A stretch of DNA of 44,274 nucleotides from Candidatus Omnitrophota bacterium (lineage in GTDB: Bacteria; Omnitrophota; Gorgyraeia; Gygaellales; Profunditerraquicolaceae). The DNA lies in NCBI GenBank assembly GCA_029571225.1, contig JAKPTF010000106.1:1-44274 (forward strand), in the 5' to 3' direction. How positions within the stretch are numbered: the first letter of the stretch is position 1; every line of letters begins with the position of its first letter. The translations under genes and the position numbers were made by a program. This document shows, in pieces, positions 1-8,600 of this stretch. The notes below the pieces were generated by a model that had not been told where the DNA came from, did no database searches, and worked only from the letters and a program-made list of their open reading frames with translations.

Positions 1-760
1 AGCCGAGGTTGATAAGACATCCGGGATCGCCGAATTTCTTTGCGAATTTGCCTTCGCTGAAATAAGAGAAGTTGGGGCAGTTCTGATGGATGGTCTCGCC
101 GAAGAACAACTTCGGACGGCCGAGCTTATCCAGTTCGGGGATGCCGAACAGTAACACATGGACGATGGTCCCGAGCATCCAGTCAGGATGCGGAGGACAG
201 CCGGGGATGTTGATAATGGGAACTCCGGTCACGATCTTTGATATCGGCTGAGCACCTGTCGGATCAGGCTTGCCTGCAGGAATGCCGCCGAACGTGGAGC
301 ATGTGCCGACCGCCACGATCGCTTTTGCCTTGGGCCCGATCTGCTGGACCATTTCAAGCATGGTCACTTCTTTGCCGTCCTTCTCGCCGATCGTGCAATA
401 CACGCCGTGATCCTTGGTCGGGATAGATCCTTCAACAACAAGGAAAAAATCTCCTTTTGCTTTCTCCGCTATCGTATCGAGATACGAAAATGCAAGCTCT
501 CCCGCCGCTGCCATCACGGTCGGATGATACTCAAGGCTGATGATCTTGGTGAGGACATCGGCGATCTTCGGATGCGCGGTGTTCAACAGCGATACGCTGC
601 AGCCGGAGCAGCTTGCGCCCTGCAGCCAGATGACCGGAGGCCTCTTCGCCGCAGCTTCTTCCAAGGCAGAAACGAGTTTCGGCACAGCCATCTGGGAAAG
701 GCCCATTCCCATTGCAGATGCGCTGCACAACTGCAAGAATTCACGCCTCGTAAGTTCCAT
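1..760 (-). CDS. Periplasmic [NiFe]-hydrogenase small subunit (partial; 3' end outside window)
   Basis: This gene runs leftward and is cut by the window edge after about 253 codons. The product is the electron-transfer subunit of an uptake-type [NiFe] hydrogenase, which carries iron-sulfur clusters and pairs with the NiFe large subunit, presumably encoded just beyond position 1. Visible evidence: an N-terminal TRREFL twin-arginine export motif and a hydrophobic stretch; GASCSGC, which supplies ligands of the proximal cluster; GTCSTFGGI; GCPPHPDWM; and HQNCPNFSYF followed by GKFAKKFGDPGC, which matches the distal and medial cluster region of periplasmic group 1 enzymes. The start at 760 is preceded by AGGAGG four bases upstream; an in-frame ATG at 763 is also possible. 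The Tat motif places the enzyme outside the cytoplasmic membrane. Its divergent neighbours are the hyp maturation genes. Group 1 assignment is an inference, since the large subunit is not seen. Confidence 0.95.
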   Translation of the reverse strand, partial: MELTRREFLQLCSASAMGMGLSQMAVPKLVSALEEAAAKRPPVIWLQGASCSGCSVSLLNTAHPKIADVLTKIISLEYHPTVMAAAGELAFSYLDTIAEKAKGDFFLVVEGSIPTKDHGVYCTIGEKDGKEVTMLEMVQQIGPKAKAIVAVGTCSTFGGIPAGKPDPTGAQPISKIVTGVPIINIPGCPPHPDWMLGTIVHVLLFGIPELDKLGRPKLFFGETIHQNCPNFSYFSEGKFAKKFGDPGCLINLG

Positions 761-799
761 CATTCCTCCTATTTTATTAAGCTATTTTTATAAAACTAT

Positions 800-877
800 T
801 TATAAATAAAAAAAGCCGAAAAAGATCACTTTTTCAGCCTCTGGATACTCGTATCCGCGCCCGACCCGTAACTGCAT
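800..877 (-). CDS. Possible 25-codon leader ORF in the hydrogenase 5' leader
   Basis: A short frame starts at an ATG three bases after a strong AAGGAGG and runs 25 codons to a TAA. Its last third lies across the stem of the intrinsic terminator at 811-840. The peptide would be rich in aromatic residues near its end (FFGFFYL). Such an arrangement is seen in translation-coupled attenuators, but the frame is too short to support by coding statistics, and the Shine-Dalgarno spacing is tight. It could instead be chance, with the AAGGAGG playing a role in RNA folding. Confidence 0.3.
   Translation of the reverse strand: MQLRVGRGYEYPEAEKVIFFGFFYL
811..840 (-). terminator. Intrinsic terminator or attenuator in the hydrogenase leader
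   Basis: Read on the minus strand, a stem of about 11 pairs (GGCTGAAAAAG against CTTTTTCGGCT, with GU wobbles) closes a four-base loop and is followed at once by seven T. It sits about 50 bases upstream of the hydrogenase start and downstream of the candidate promoter at 901-929, so it lies inside the leader transcript rather than after a gene. No U-run follows it on the plus strand. Confidence 0.7.
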
Positions 878-900
878 TATCCTCCTTAATATTTATTATG

Positions 901-929
901 GTTTTATCACAAAATAAAAATCATGTCAA
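901..929 (-). promoter_or_regulatory. Sigma70-type promoter for the hydrogenase operon
   Basis: On the minus strand there is a perfect -35 TTGACA (924-929), a 17-base spacer, and a -10 TAAAAC (901-906; four of six consensus bases). Transcription would start near 894, giving a leader of about 130 bases before the hydrogenase start codon. Confidence 0.6.
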
Positions 930-937
930 GTATTTCT

Positions 938-994
938 GAATAATTATTCTCATTTCATTTTTTTGTGTTAGAATAATGCACAAAGCGTTAGAAT
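938..994. promoter_or_regulatory. Divergent control region: 12-bp palindrome and a GTTAGAAT direct repeat
   Basis: GAATAATTATTC at 938-949 is a perfect palindrome just upstream of the leftward -35 box. GTTAGAAT occurs at 967-974 and again at 987-994, exactly 20 bp apart (about two helical turns), just before hypF. TAGAAT at 969-974 could serve as a -10 box for hypF, but no good -35 accompanies it. The elements could bind a regulator shared by the divergent hydrogenase and hyp genes. The palindrome is loosely Fur/PerR-like, but the match is too weak to name. Confidence 0.3.
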
Positions 995-1006
995 GGGTCA
1001 GATATT

Positions 1007-3298
1007 ATGAAAAATGCAGCAGTGAGCATAGAAATTGAAGGCATTGTTCAGGGGGTCGGGTTCAGGCCGTTTGTTCACCGGCTGGCAGAACGTTTCGGGC
1101 TTAACGGATACACGCTCAACACTTCAGAAGGCATTACAATTTACGCTGAAGCCGGGCGCCAGAAGACCGATGCATTCCTGAAAGCCCTGACGGCCGAAGT
1201 GCCGCCGCTGGCGCGTATAACGGGTATCAAAACAAGCCAGGTTGCGCCGCAGGGTATCACCGGATTCTCCATCCGGGAAAGCAAGAAAACTCAGCAGCAG
1301 ACCGCGCTGGTATCCCCTGACATCGGCATCTGTGCCGACTGTCTTGCCGAGATGAACCGGGATACGGACCGCAGGCACCGTTATCCGTTCATCAACTGCA
1401 CCAACTGCGGCCCGCGTTTTTCTATTATCCAGGACATCCCGTATGACAGGCCCGGCACGACCATGAAGGCCTTTAACATGTGCATGGACTGCGCGAAAGA
1501 ATATAACGACATACGTTCCCGCAGGTATCATGCCCAGCCCAATGCGTGTTTCGTCTGCGGCCCGCAGGTCTGGCTTATTTCCGGAGGAAAAACAAAGGCA
1601 TCCGGCGAGGAAGCAATTTGCGAAGCTATACGCCATATCCGCGCAGGGGCCATCGTGGCAGTAAAGGGGATCGGGGGATTCCATATCGCCTGCGATGCCA
1701 AAAATAGCCTGACTGTGCAGCGATTGAGAAACCTCAAGAAACGTCCGTCAAAACCGTTCGCTGTCATGGTCGCGGACCCGAAAAAAGCGCAGACTTTCGC
1801 GGAAATATCGGATACGGAGCTGGCGCTCCTGACAAGCCCGGAGCGGCCGATCGTGCTTTTGCGCAAAAAGAGCGCAGGAAGCCTTTGCCAGGAATTGAGC
1901 CCTGACAACAATTATATCGGGGTCATGCTCTGCTATACCCCCCTGCATTACCTGTTGTTCGACCGCGGCCTTTCAGACGGCCAGCAGCTTGACTGCATCG
2001 TGATGACCAGCGGCAATATCTCAGACGAGCCGCTGGAAACCGATAACGACCGGGCCGCGCGCAACCTCTCGGGCATCTGCGATCATTTCCTGGTGCACAA
2101 CCGCGCGATTCACAACAGGGTTGATGATTCCATCGTCCAGGTGATGGACAAAAGGCCCGTCATGTTGCGACGAAGCCGCGGATATGCGCCGTTCCCGTTC
2201 TTCGCCCGTACGGCCATGAAACCGACGCTCGCCTGCGGGGCCGAGTTGAAGAACACGTTCTGCCTGGCAAAGGACTGCCGTTTTTTCCTGAGCCAGTATA
2301 TCGGGGACCTCAAGACTTACGCGACGTATCAATTCTACCGCGAGGCTGTGTCCCGGATGGAAAAGCTTTTTTCGGTAAAACCGTCCGTCGTAGTCCATGA
2401 CCTCCACCCGGATTATCTTTCCAGCCATTACGCCCTTGCGTTGAAATCGAAAAAGAAATCGCTCAAGATCTTCTCCGTTCAGCACCACGCCGCGCACTGC
2501 GCGAGCGTCGTCGCGGAACATGATCTAAAAGAAAAGATAATCGGCGTCTGTTTCGACGGCATCGGATACGGGGCCGACGGCAGGATCTGGGGCGGCGAGT
2601 TCTTTGCCGGAACGCTCCCCCGTCTTGTCCGCGTTGGGCACCTCGAATACGTCCCCATGCCCGGAGGCGACAAGGCCACGCAGGAACCTTTCCGCATGGC
2701 TATCAGCTGCCTGTATCAGGCGTTCGGCGAAGAAATATACAGGCTCAATATAGGCTTTATCAACAAGTACCAGAACATGCTTGCCGATTTCATCACGCTC
2801 GCCAAGCTCAAGCCTGTCCTGACCTCGAGCGCTGGAAGGCTGTTCGACGCGGTGAGCGCGATCCTGGGCATCTGCGACCGCATTACCTATGAAGCGCAGG
2901 CGGCGATCAGGCTGCAGATGTTCGCCGAGCGGTCCAAAACCGCAAAGGCCTACCGGTTCGATATATTCGAGGAGGGCGGGATGCTTATCGTCTCAAGCGG
3001 CCGTATGCTCGAGCAGCTCGTCAAAGACCTCAAAGGCTACGTTTCCAGGGAGGATATCGCGCGCAGGTTCCATAACGGGCTTGCGGAGGTTACGGCGCGT
3101 ATGTGCTCGGTGATCCGGACGAAATCAAAAACGAACACGGTCTGTCTTTCAGGCGGAGTATTCCAGAACAAGCTGTTCCTTGAAATCGTCGCGGAACAGC
3201 TGCGGGAGAAAAAATTTTCCGTCTTCTACAACGAAGTGCTGCCTTCCAATGACGGGTCGGTTTCGCTCGGCCAGGCAGCGATTGCCAATGCGAGATAG
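1007..3298 (+). CDS. hypF: Carbamoyltransferase HypF, hydrogenase maturation
   Basis: HypF converts carbamoyl phosphate to carbamoyl-AMP and transfers the carbamoyl group to the C-terminal cysteine of HypE, the first step in making the cyanide ligands of the NiFe site. The 763-residue protein has all family parts: an acylphosphatase-like domain (about 1-90, with GVGFRPF and the phosphate-binding Arg20); two zinc fingers (C109xxC112 with C131xxC134, and C159xxC162 with C181xxC184); a YrdC-like domain (about 200-385, KRPSKPFAVM); and a Kae1-like C-terminal domain with the metal-binding QHHAAH motif and CLSGGVFQN near the end. Length is normal for the family. There is no strong Shine-Dalgarno sequence before the ATG. 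It is the first gene of hypFCDE, and hypC follows after 11 bases. Confidence 0.97.
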   Translation: MKNAAVSIEIEGIVQGVGFRPFVHRLAERFGLNGYTLNTSEGITIYAEAGRQKTDAFLKALTAEVPPLARITGIKTSQVAPQGITGFSIRESKKTQQQTALVSPDIGICADCLAEMNRDTDRRHRYPFINCTNCGPRFSIIQDIPYDRPGTTMKAFNMCMDCAKEYNDIRSRRYHAQPNACFVCGPQVWLISGGKTKASGEEAICEAIRHIRAGAIVAVKGIGGFHIACDAKNSLTVQRLRNLKKRPSKPFAVMVADPKKAQTFAEISDTELALLTSPERPIVLLRKKSAGSLCQELSPDNNYIGVMLCYTPLHYLLFDRGLSDGQQLDCIVMTSGNISDEPLETDNDRAARNLSGICDHFLVHNRAIHNRVDDSIVQVMDKRPVMLRRSRGYAPFPFFARTAMKPTLACGAELKNTFCLAKDCRFFLSQYIGDLKTYATYQFYREAVSRMEKLFSVKPSVVVHDLHPDYLSSHYALALKSKKKSLKIFSVQHHAAHCASVVAEHDLKEKIIGVCFDGIGYGADGRIWGGEFFAGTLPRLVRVGHLEYVPMPGGDKATQEPFRMAISCLYQAFGEEIYRLNIGFINKYQNMLADFITLAKLKPVLTSSAGRLFDAVSAILGICDRITYEAQAAIRLQMFAERSKTAKAYRFDIFEEGGMLIVSSGRMLEQLVKDLKGYVSREDIARRFHNGLAEVTARMCSVIRTKSKTNTVCLSGGVFQNKLFLEIVAEQLREKKFSVFYNEVLPSNDGSVSLGQAAIANAR

Positions 3299-3309
3299 GG
3301 AGCTCACAC

Positions 3310-3528
3310 ATGTGCCTTGCCATACCGGTCAGGATAATCAGCGTTAACGGCACTTCCGCCGAAGTCGATGCCAACGGAGTAAAACGAGCAGCGGACGTGC
3401 GTTTTATCGACAACCCGAAGGCCGGCGATTACGTCCTGCTCCACGCCGGCTTCGCGATCGAGAAGATAGACAGGGACCAGGCGGCAGAGACGCTCGCTCT
3501 CCTGAAAGACATCTACTACGAAGAATGA
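3310..3528 (+). CDS. hypC: Hydrogenase maturation chaperone HypC
   Basis: This 72-residue HypC/HupF protein begins MCLAIP. The cysteine at position 2 is the invariant residue that binds iron together with HypD and later contacts the hydrogenase large-subunit precursor. The compact beta-barrel pattern (VRIISV, AEVDANGVKRAADVRF, GDYVLLHAGFAIEKID) is typical. An AGGGAG lies before the ATG. Its stop overlaps the hypD start by four bases (ATGA), suggesting translational coupling of the two partners. Confidence 0.96.
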   Translation: MCLAIPVRIISVNGTSAEVDANGVKRAADVRFIDNPKAGDYVLLHAGFAIEKIDRDQAAETLALLKDIYYEE

Positions 3529-4610
3529 GATATATCGACGAATTTCGCGACAGAGGCCTCGTCAAAGGCCTGGTCAGGGACATCGAATCAGCCTCGACCC
3601 GGAAAACAAACCTGATGGAAGTCTGCGGAACGCACACGATGGCGATCTTCCGCTCGGGGATAAGGCGGATACTCCCTGCTTCCGTCAACCTTATATCGGG
3701 TCCCGGCTGTCCGGTGTGCGTTACATCGCAATCCGATATCGACCGGATGCTGTATCTGGCAGGCCGCAAAGACACGATCATCACGACTTTCGGGGATATG
3801 CTCAAGGTCCCGGGCACGGAAAGCTCGCTCGAAAAAAAGCACGCCTCCGGAGCGGACATCAGAATCGTATACAGCCCGCTCGATGCATTGGCGATAGCCG
3901 AGGCCAACCCCCGCAAGAAGATTGTGTTCCTGGCCGTAGGCTTCGAGACGACTGCGCCGATCATCGCCTCGGTCATCAGCGATGCCGCAGAAAAAAAAAT
4001 AAGTAACTTCTTCGTGTACTGCTGCCATAAAACCATTCCGGCAGCCATGAAGGCTCTGCTGGAAACCCGGGAAATCAGGATCGACGGTTTCCTGTGCCCC
4101 GGCCATGTGTCTTCGATCATAGGATCGCGCGCATACGAATTCATCGCGCGCGACTTTAACGTCCCCTGCGCCATCAGCGGGTTCGAACCGACGGATATCC
4201 TAGAGACGATCCTCATGCTCATCAGGCAGAAGAAGGACGGCCGCGCCTGCGTCGAGATACAGTATAAACGCGCCGTGCAGGAACAGGGTAACGTAAAAGC
4301 AAAAGAAATGATGGACAGGGTGTTTGAACCCTCCGATGGCGACTGGCGCGGGCTGGGCGTAATCCATGACAGCGGCCTGAAAATCAGAAAGGCATACCGT
4401 TTTTTTGACGCAACTGCGGAATTCCGCATACCGGCGCTTCAGGCCAAAGAGCCGCGCGGATGCGCGTGCGCAGAAGTCCTCCGGGGTATAAAGACCCCGC
4501 GGCAATGCGGCTTGTTCGCTAAGACCTGCACGCCGGAAACGCCGTTCGGGCCGTGCATGGTGTCCACCGAAGGGACCTGCGCGGCGTGGTTCAAATATAA
4601 CAGGAATTAG
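3525..4610 (+). CDS. hypD: Hydrogenase maturation protein HypD
   Basis: HypD is the iron-sulfur scaffold on which, with HypC, the Fe(CN)2CO unit is assembled. The 361-residue protein shows the family signatures in order: MEVCGTHT near residue 33, GPGCPVC near 63, the GFETT loop, CPGHVSSIIG, and C-terminal cysteines in GLFAKTCTPETPFGPC and STEGTC that hold the [4Fe-4S] cluster. Length is as expected. It overlaps hypC by four bases and is followed by hypE after three bases, so hypCDE form a tight unit. Confidence 0.97.
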   Translation: MRYIDEFRDRGLVKGLVRDIESASTRKTNLMEVCGTHTMAIFRSGIRRILPASVNLISGPGCPVCVTSQSDIDRMLYLAGRKDTIITTFGDMLKVPGTESSLEKKHASGADIRIVYSPLDALAIAEANPRKKIVFLAVGFETTAPIIASVISDAAEKKISNFFVYCCHKTIPAAMKALLETREIRIDGFLCPGHVSSIIGSRAYEFIARDFNVPCAISGFEPTDILETILMLIRQKKDGRACVEIQYKRAVQEQGNVKAKEMMDRVFEPSDGDWRGLGVIHDSGLKIRKAYRFFDATAEFRIPALQAKEPRGCACAEVLRGIKTPRQCGLFAKTCTPETPFGPCMVSTEGTCAAWFKYNRN

Positions 4611-4613
4611 TCC

Positions 4614-5630
4614 ATGGACGAAAGAATATTGCTGGCGCACGGGTCAGGGGGCACGCTGACGCACCGGCTTCTCCGGGAAATCGTGTTCCCGGCGTTCTCA
4701 AACCATGTCCTTGATAAATGCGAGGATGCGGCGGTCGTGCCGTTGCGCGGGAAGTGCGCATTCACCACGGATTCGTTCGTCATCCAGCCGCTTTTCTTTC
4801 CAGGAGGGGATATCGGCAAGCTTGCCGTCTGCGGAACGGTCAATGACCTGGCTGTGATGGGAGCCCGTCCTGCGTATATGACCGCGGCATGCATCATCGA
4901 GGAAGGGCTCCGGACTGCCGTGTTCCGGAAAATCGTCGGCTCGATTGCTAAGGCAGCAAAGGACGCGGGAGTCCTGATCGCCGGCGGGGACATGAAGGTC
5001 GTTGAAAAAGGCGCGTGCGATAAAATATTCATCAATACGACGGGAATCGGCACGATCACCGAAGGGATCCGCGTCTCGGCCGATAATGCCAGGCCAGGCG
5101 ATCACGTAATCATCAACGGCACGATCGGGGACCACGGCGCAGCGGTCATGTCAGCGCGGAAGGATTATAAACTGCGCAGCTCTATCCGAAGCGACTGCGC
5201 AAGCCTGAACGGCCTGATCGAACGCCTATTGAACACCGTGCCCCGGATCCGCGTCATGCGTGACCCCACTCGTGGCGGGGTCGCCACAACGCTAAAGGAG
5301 ATTGCTGTCCAGTCGAACGTCGAAATAACGATAGAAGAAGACGCTCTGCCCGTAACAGGGCCGGTTCGCGGATTCTGCGAAATTCTCGGCGTCGATCCCC
5401 TCTATATGGCAAACGAAGGGAAGGTCCTTGTTTTCGCGCCCGAAGAAGACGCCAGGCGCGTTGTTTCAACAATGCGAAAGCACGCCCTCGGCAGGAACGC
5501 TGCCGTTATCGGACGCGTCACTCGCCGTTGCAGCAGCAGCGACACCCCGCAGGTGCTCCTGCACACATCAATAGGCTCCATGCGCATCATCGACATGCTC
5601 TCCGGCGAACAACTCCCCCGCATCTGCTAA
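4614..5630 (+). CDS. hypE: Hydrogenase maturation protein HypE
   Basis: HypE is a PurM-like ATP-dependent dehydratase that turns the S-carbamoyl group received from HypF into a thiocyanate for donation to iron on HypC-HypD. The 338-residue protein has the N-terminal glycine-rich LAHGSGGTL, FTTDSFVI, the AGGDMKV region, MRDPTRGGVATTL, and ends in PRIC. The terminal cysteine is the carbamoyl acceptor and must be last. It ends the hyp operon; hypA and hypB, used for nickel insertion, are not in the window. The next gene is convergent nine bases away, with no obvious terminator between them. Confidence 0.97.
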   Translation: MDERILLAHGSGGTLTHRLLREIVFPAFSNHVLDKCEDAAVVPLRGKCAFTTDSFVIQPLFFPGGDIGKLAVCGTVNDLAVMGARPAYMTAACIIEEGLRTAVFRKIVGSIAKAAKDAGVLIAGGDMKVVEKGACDKIFINTTGIGTITEGIRVSADNARPGDHVIINGTIGDHGAAVMSARKDYKLRSSIRSDCASLNGLIERLLNTVPRIRVMRDPTRGGVATTLKEIAVQSNVEITIEEDALPVTGPVRGFCEILGVDPLYMANEGKVLVFAPEEDARRVVSTMRKHALGRNAAVIGRVTRRCSSSDTPQVLLHTSIGSMRIIDMLSGEQLPRIC

Positions 5631-5639
5631 AAAAAAGGG

Positions 5640-8600
5640 TCAGCCAAGCATGCACAAAAGCTCTTTCAACTGCCGTGGAGTAGCCAATGCCCTTTCTTCT
5701 TCCAGCCGCAGTATATTCATCACACAATCAACCAGCGCGCTTTTCTGCCGGGTGGCGTCATCGCGGCCGCAGCATTGTGCGGCATATTGTTTGAGCTGTT
5801 CATAAGGCACCTGGCCCTTCGCAAGCTGTGCCAGGATATCCGACCATTGCCGCTCAAGCTCCCCGGCGCTGACCGTCTGCGCGGGTATAGAGGGAACATT
5901 TGAAATATGCATGACAGCTGACGCAGCCGTGAAATCGATGCCGCCCACTGCCTGCGGATTCTGATACCCGAATAGCCGATCCCCGCCGTCTTTTTGATCC
6001 ACGGTTCCCCGCAGTTTCGCCAGAGCCTCCCTGGCGCATTCCTGCGCGAACTCAAAACTCAAACTGGCAGCTGCCTTCCTGTGCGCGGGTACGGGCATCA
6101 GTACGAATTTTTGCAATCCGGACAAATGGGTTAAACCCACGGCAACAAGCTCGCTCACTGATCTTTCCTTTAAATGATCCAGATACTGGGCGTACACCGC
6201 GTCCACATATTCTTTCTCATAATCGGCGGCGTGCTTGCATCTCCATTGTTCAATCCCTTCACGGTCGGACATGATCTTCATGATCTCCGCCTTCAAACTC
6301 ATCTTTACCCGGTCTTTGCCCGTGTCCGGCTCCCGTCCGCCGTCCTTAACCCTCTGCCACTGCATAAACGCGTTAAGATGATCCAGCGGCAGCTTAAGGT
6401 CCCATTTATCAAATTTCGTATCATCATTAAATACCTCGCGGATGGATTCGCGGGTAAACAGCGCGTATTTGTTTCTCTGCAGCCATTCGATAACGAGGCC
6501 TCCGATCGCCGCTTCATATTGCTGGGCGGTTTGCTCTGCCGCATCGTAGATTTTGGCCTCATACGTCATGACGAATACCGGCTCGTTAGCCGAGGCGCGG
6601 AACACGTATCGGCCTGCGAAGGTACCATCGGGCATAGCAAAATGAATGTCGATAAACCGGTACTTGCCGTCATCCTGGTCTTCTTTAGCCTCGACCTTAG
6701 ACACAACAATCCGGCCGGCGGGAGTGTCATAGACCTTACCCGGAACAAATTCTATTTCAAGCTCCCGGGCGATATGGTCCCGTCCGTCAGCTATTATGCG
6801 CTGGGGCGGATTTTGAGGCTTATCTTCAAACGTCCAATCCAGCCGCTGCTGCGCGTCCTGTTTGTCGGACAGCATCTTTAGGAATGCCGGATCGAACGGC
6901 GCGGAAAACCGCGGCGCCTGCGCGTAGGGAATAATCTTGTCCTTATACGCCTGCAGGAACGGATTATTCGTCCTGGGATTGTTATTCTCGTTGTATTGCT
7001 CTTGCTTGGCCATGACCGCGAACAGGACAGCGACCGCAACCGGGTTTTCTATCTCTCCGGTGATATCAAGCCAGCAATGGCCTGACCGCTCGCCGTAGAT
7101 CGGCACCGAATAGCCGTCTGCCAGCAGCTTTTCCCTCAACGCCTTTAGGAAAACATATCCCGCGTCTGTCTGGAAAGGATCCCCCCCTGCAGCGCTCGTC
7201 TGCTCGTTCACGGCGAATGTCCCGAGAACGTCGCGGACCGCAGCAACCTTCTTCCCCGTTATTTCTTTATTATACCCCCACTTGTTGATAAGATAATCGA
7301 GCAGCGCCACAATCAAGTTATCCGGCGTCAGTGTCGTGAATGAAATCGTGCCGTCATCGCTGCGCTCCGGCACGATAATGGCGCCCCTGTCTCCGTCGAG
7401 GTCGAAGGCGATGCCGAAATCAGCTTTTTCGCTTTCGATCTTATCTTTCAATTGCGCAAGATTCTTATCCTTAGCGGGATCGGCGTTATGCTCTCCGTCA
7501 ACTTCTATCACGTCGCCGTTGAGCAATATGGCTTCTGCGCCGAGATTTTTGAATGTCTCATACCCGAGCTTTCCGCTGGGAGTATTGAATCCTTCCACGA
7601 TAACCCTGACCCCGGCCAGAGGCAAAAACCCTGCATATTTCGCTTCCTCCGTGCCGAGAACTTCGAAAATATCAGGGCTGTTCACCCTTCTGGCAAGCTC
7701 ATACAGGGATTGGCCTGCGGCTGCAGCCTGGCCGATAAGGGTGTTGAAACGTATGCAATCGGTATCAACCTCCACCGTGTCATAGGTCCCGGAGACCTCG
7801 GCCTCAAGATCCTTGATCTTTTCCGGATGTTCTATAAGGTCCGTAATGATCTCATACGATTCCTTTTTTATTTCCCTGGTGGACATGCTCTGCACTGCGC
7901 CACCCTGTTCTTTCATCATCGCCACCTTAAAACCACGCACCTGGTTCTCTTTTATCTCGGAAACATGGCTTGCGGTGATGAAAAGGCTCATGAGCGGACG
8001 GTATGCCTGGATTGCCCATGAATATGATGTGACCGCATTCGGGCCTGTTGCGGCGGTATACTTGACGTTGAGCCCCATATACCTGAACGCGTCGATCAAT
8101 GCCTGCGGCAAATCTTCCTCTATTTTGCGCGCATCGCGCGCGACAATGACATCTCGGTTGGTTATACCTGCGGCTCTGGCCTTATCAAGCGCCATCTTCG
8201 CCCATGCAAGGCCGAAGCGGAACATGATTGCCGGAGTCACCTCCGGGCCTGCCTTCGTCCTGCGGTAGTCATAATCCCTGAACATGTCCTTATTCAGATC
8301 CTTTATCCTGACTTCGGCATTGGTCCATTTGCTCACATCCGGTTCGCCGCCGTCTTTCTTTGCCTGATCCCGGTTATTTTCGGGATATGAGATCTCCGTC
8401 TTGCCGAAACGGGCGTAAAAATCAGCACTGTTCTGTCCGTATAATAATCTGAATACAATCGTGTCAGCCAGCAGATCGGCGAGCCCAGGGCCGACATGAA
8501 ACAAAACAAGCGATCCCAGAGCCACAACCACTAAACCGGCGGAAAAACCTCCTATCAGGTACGCAGCGACCGCGCCTCCAACCGTTGCGGATCCTATCAG

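Noticed and set aside
3404-4429. 341-codon open frame on the minus strand opposite hypD
   Set aside because: It is fully antisense to a clear hypD, has low-complexity Arg/Ser-rich translation and no family motif; a codon-bias shadow.
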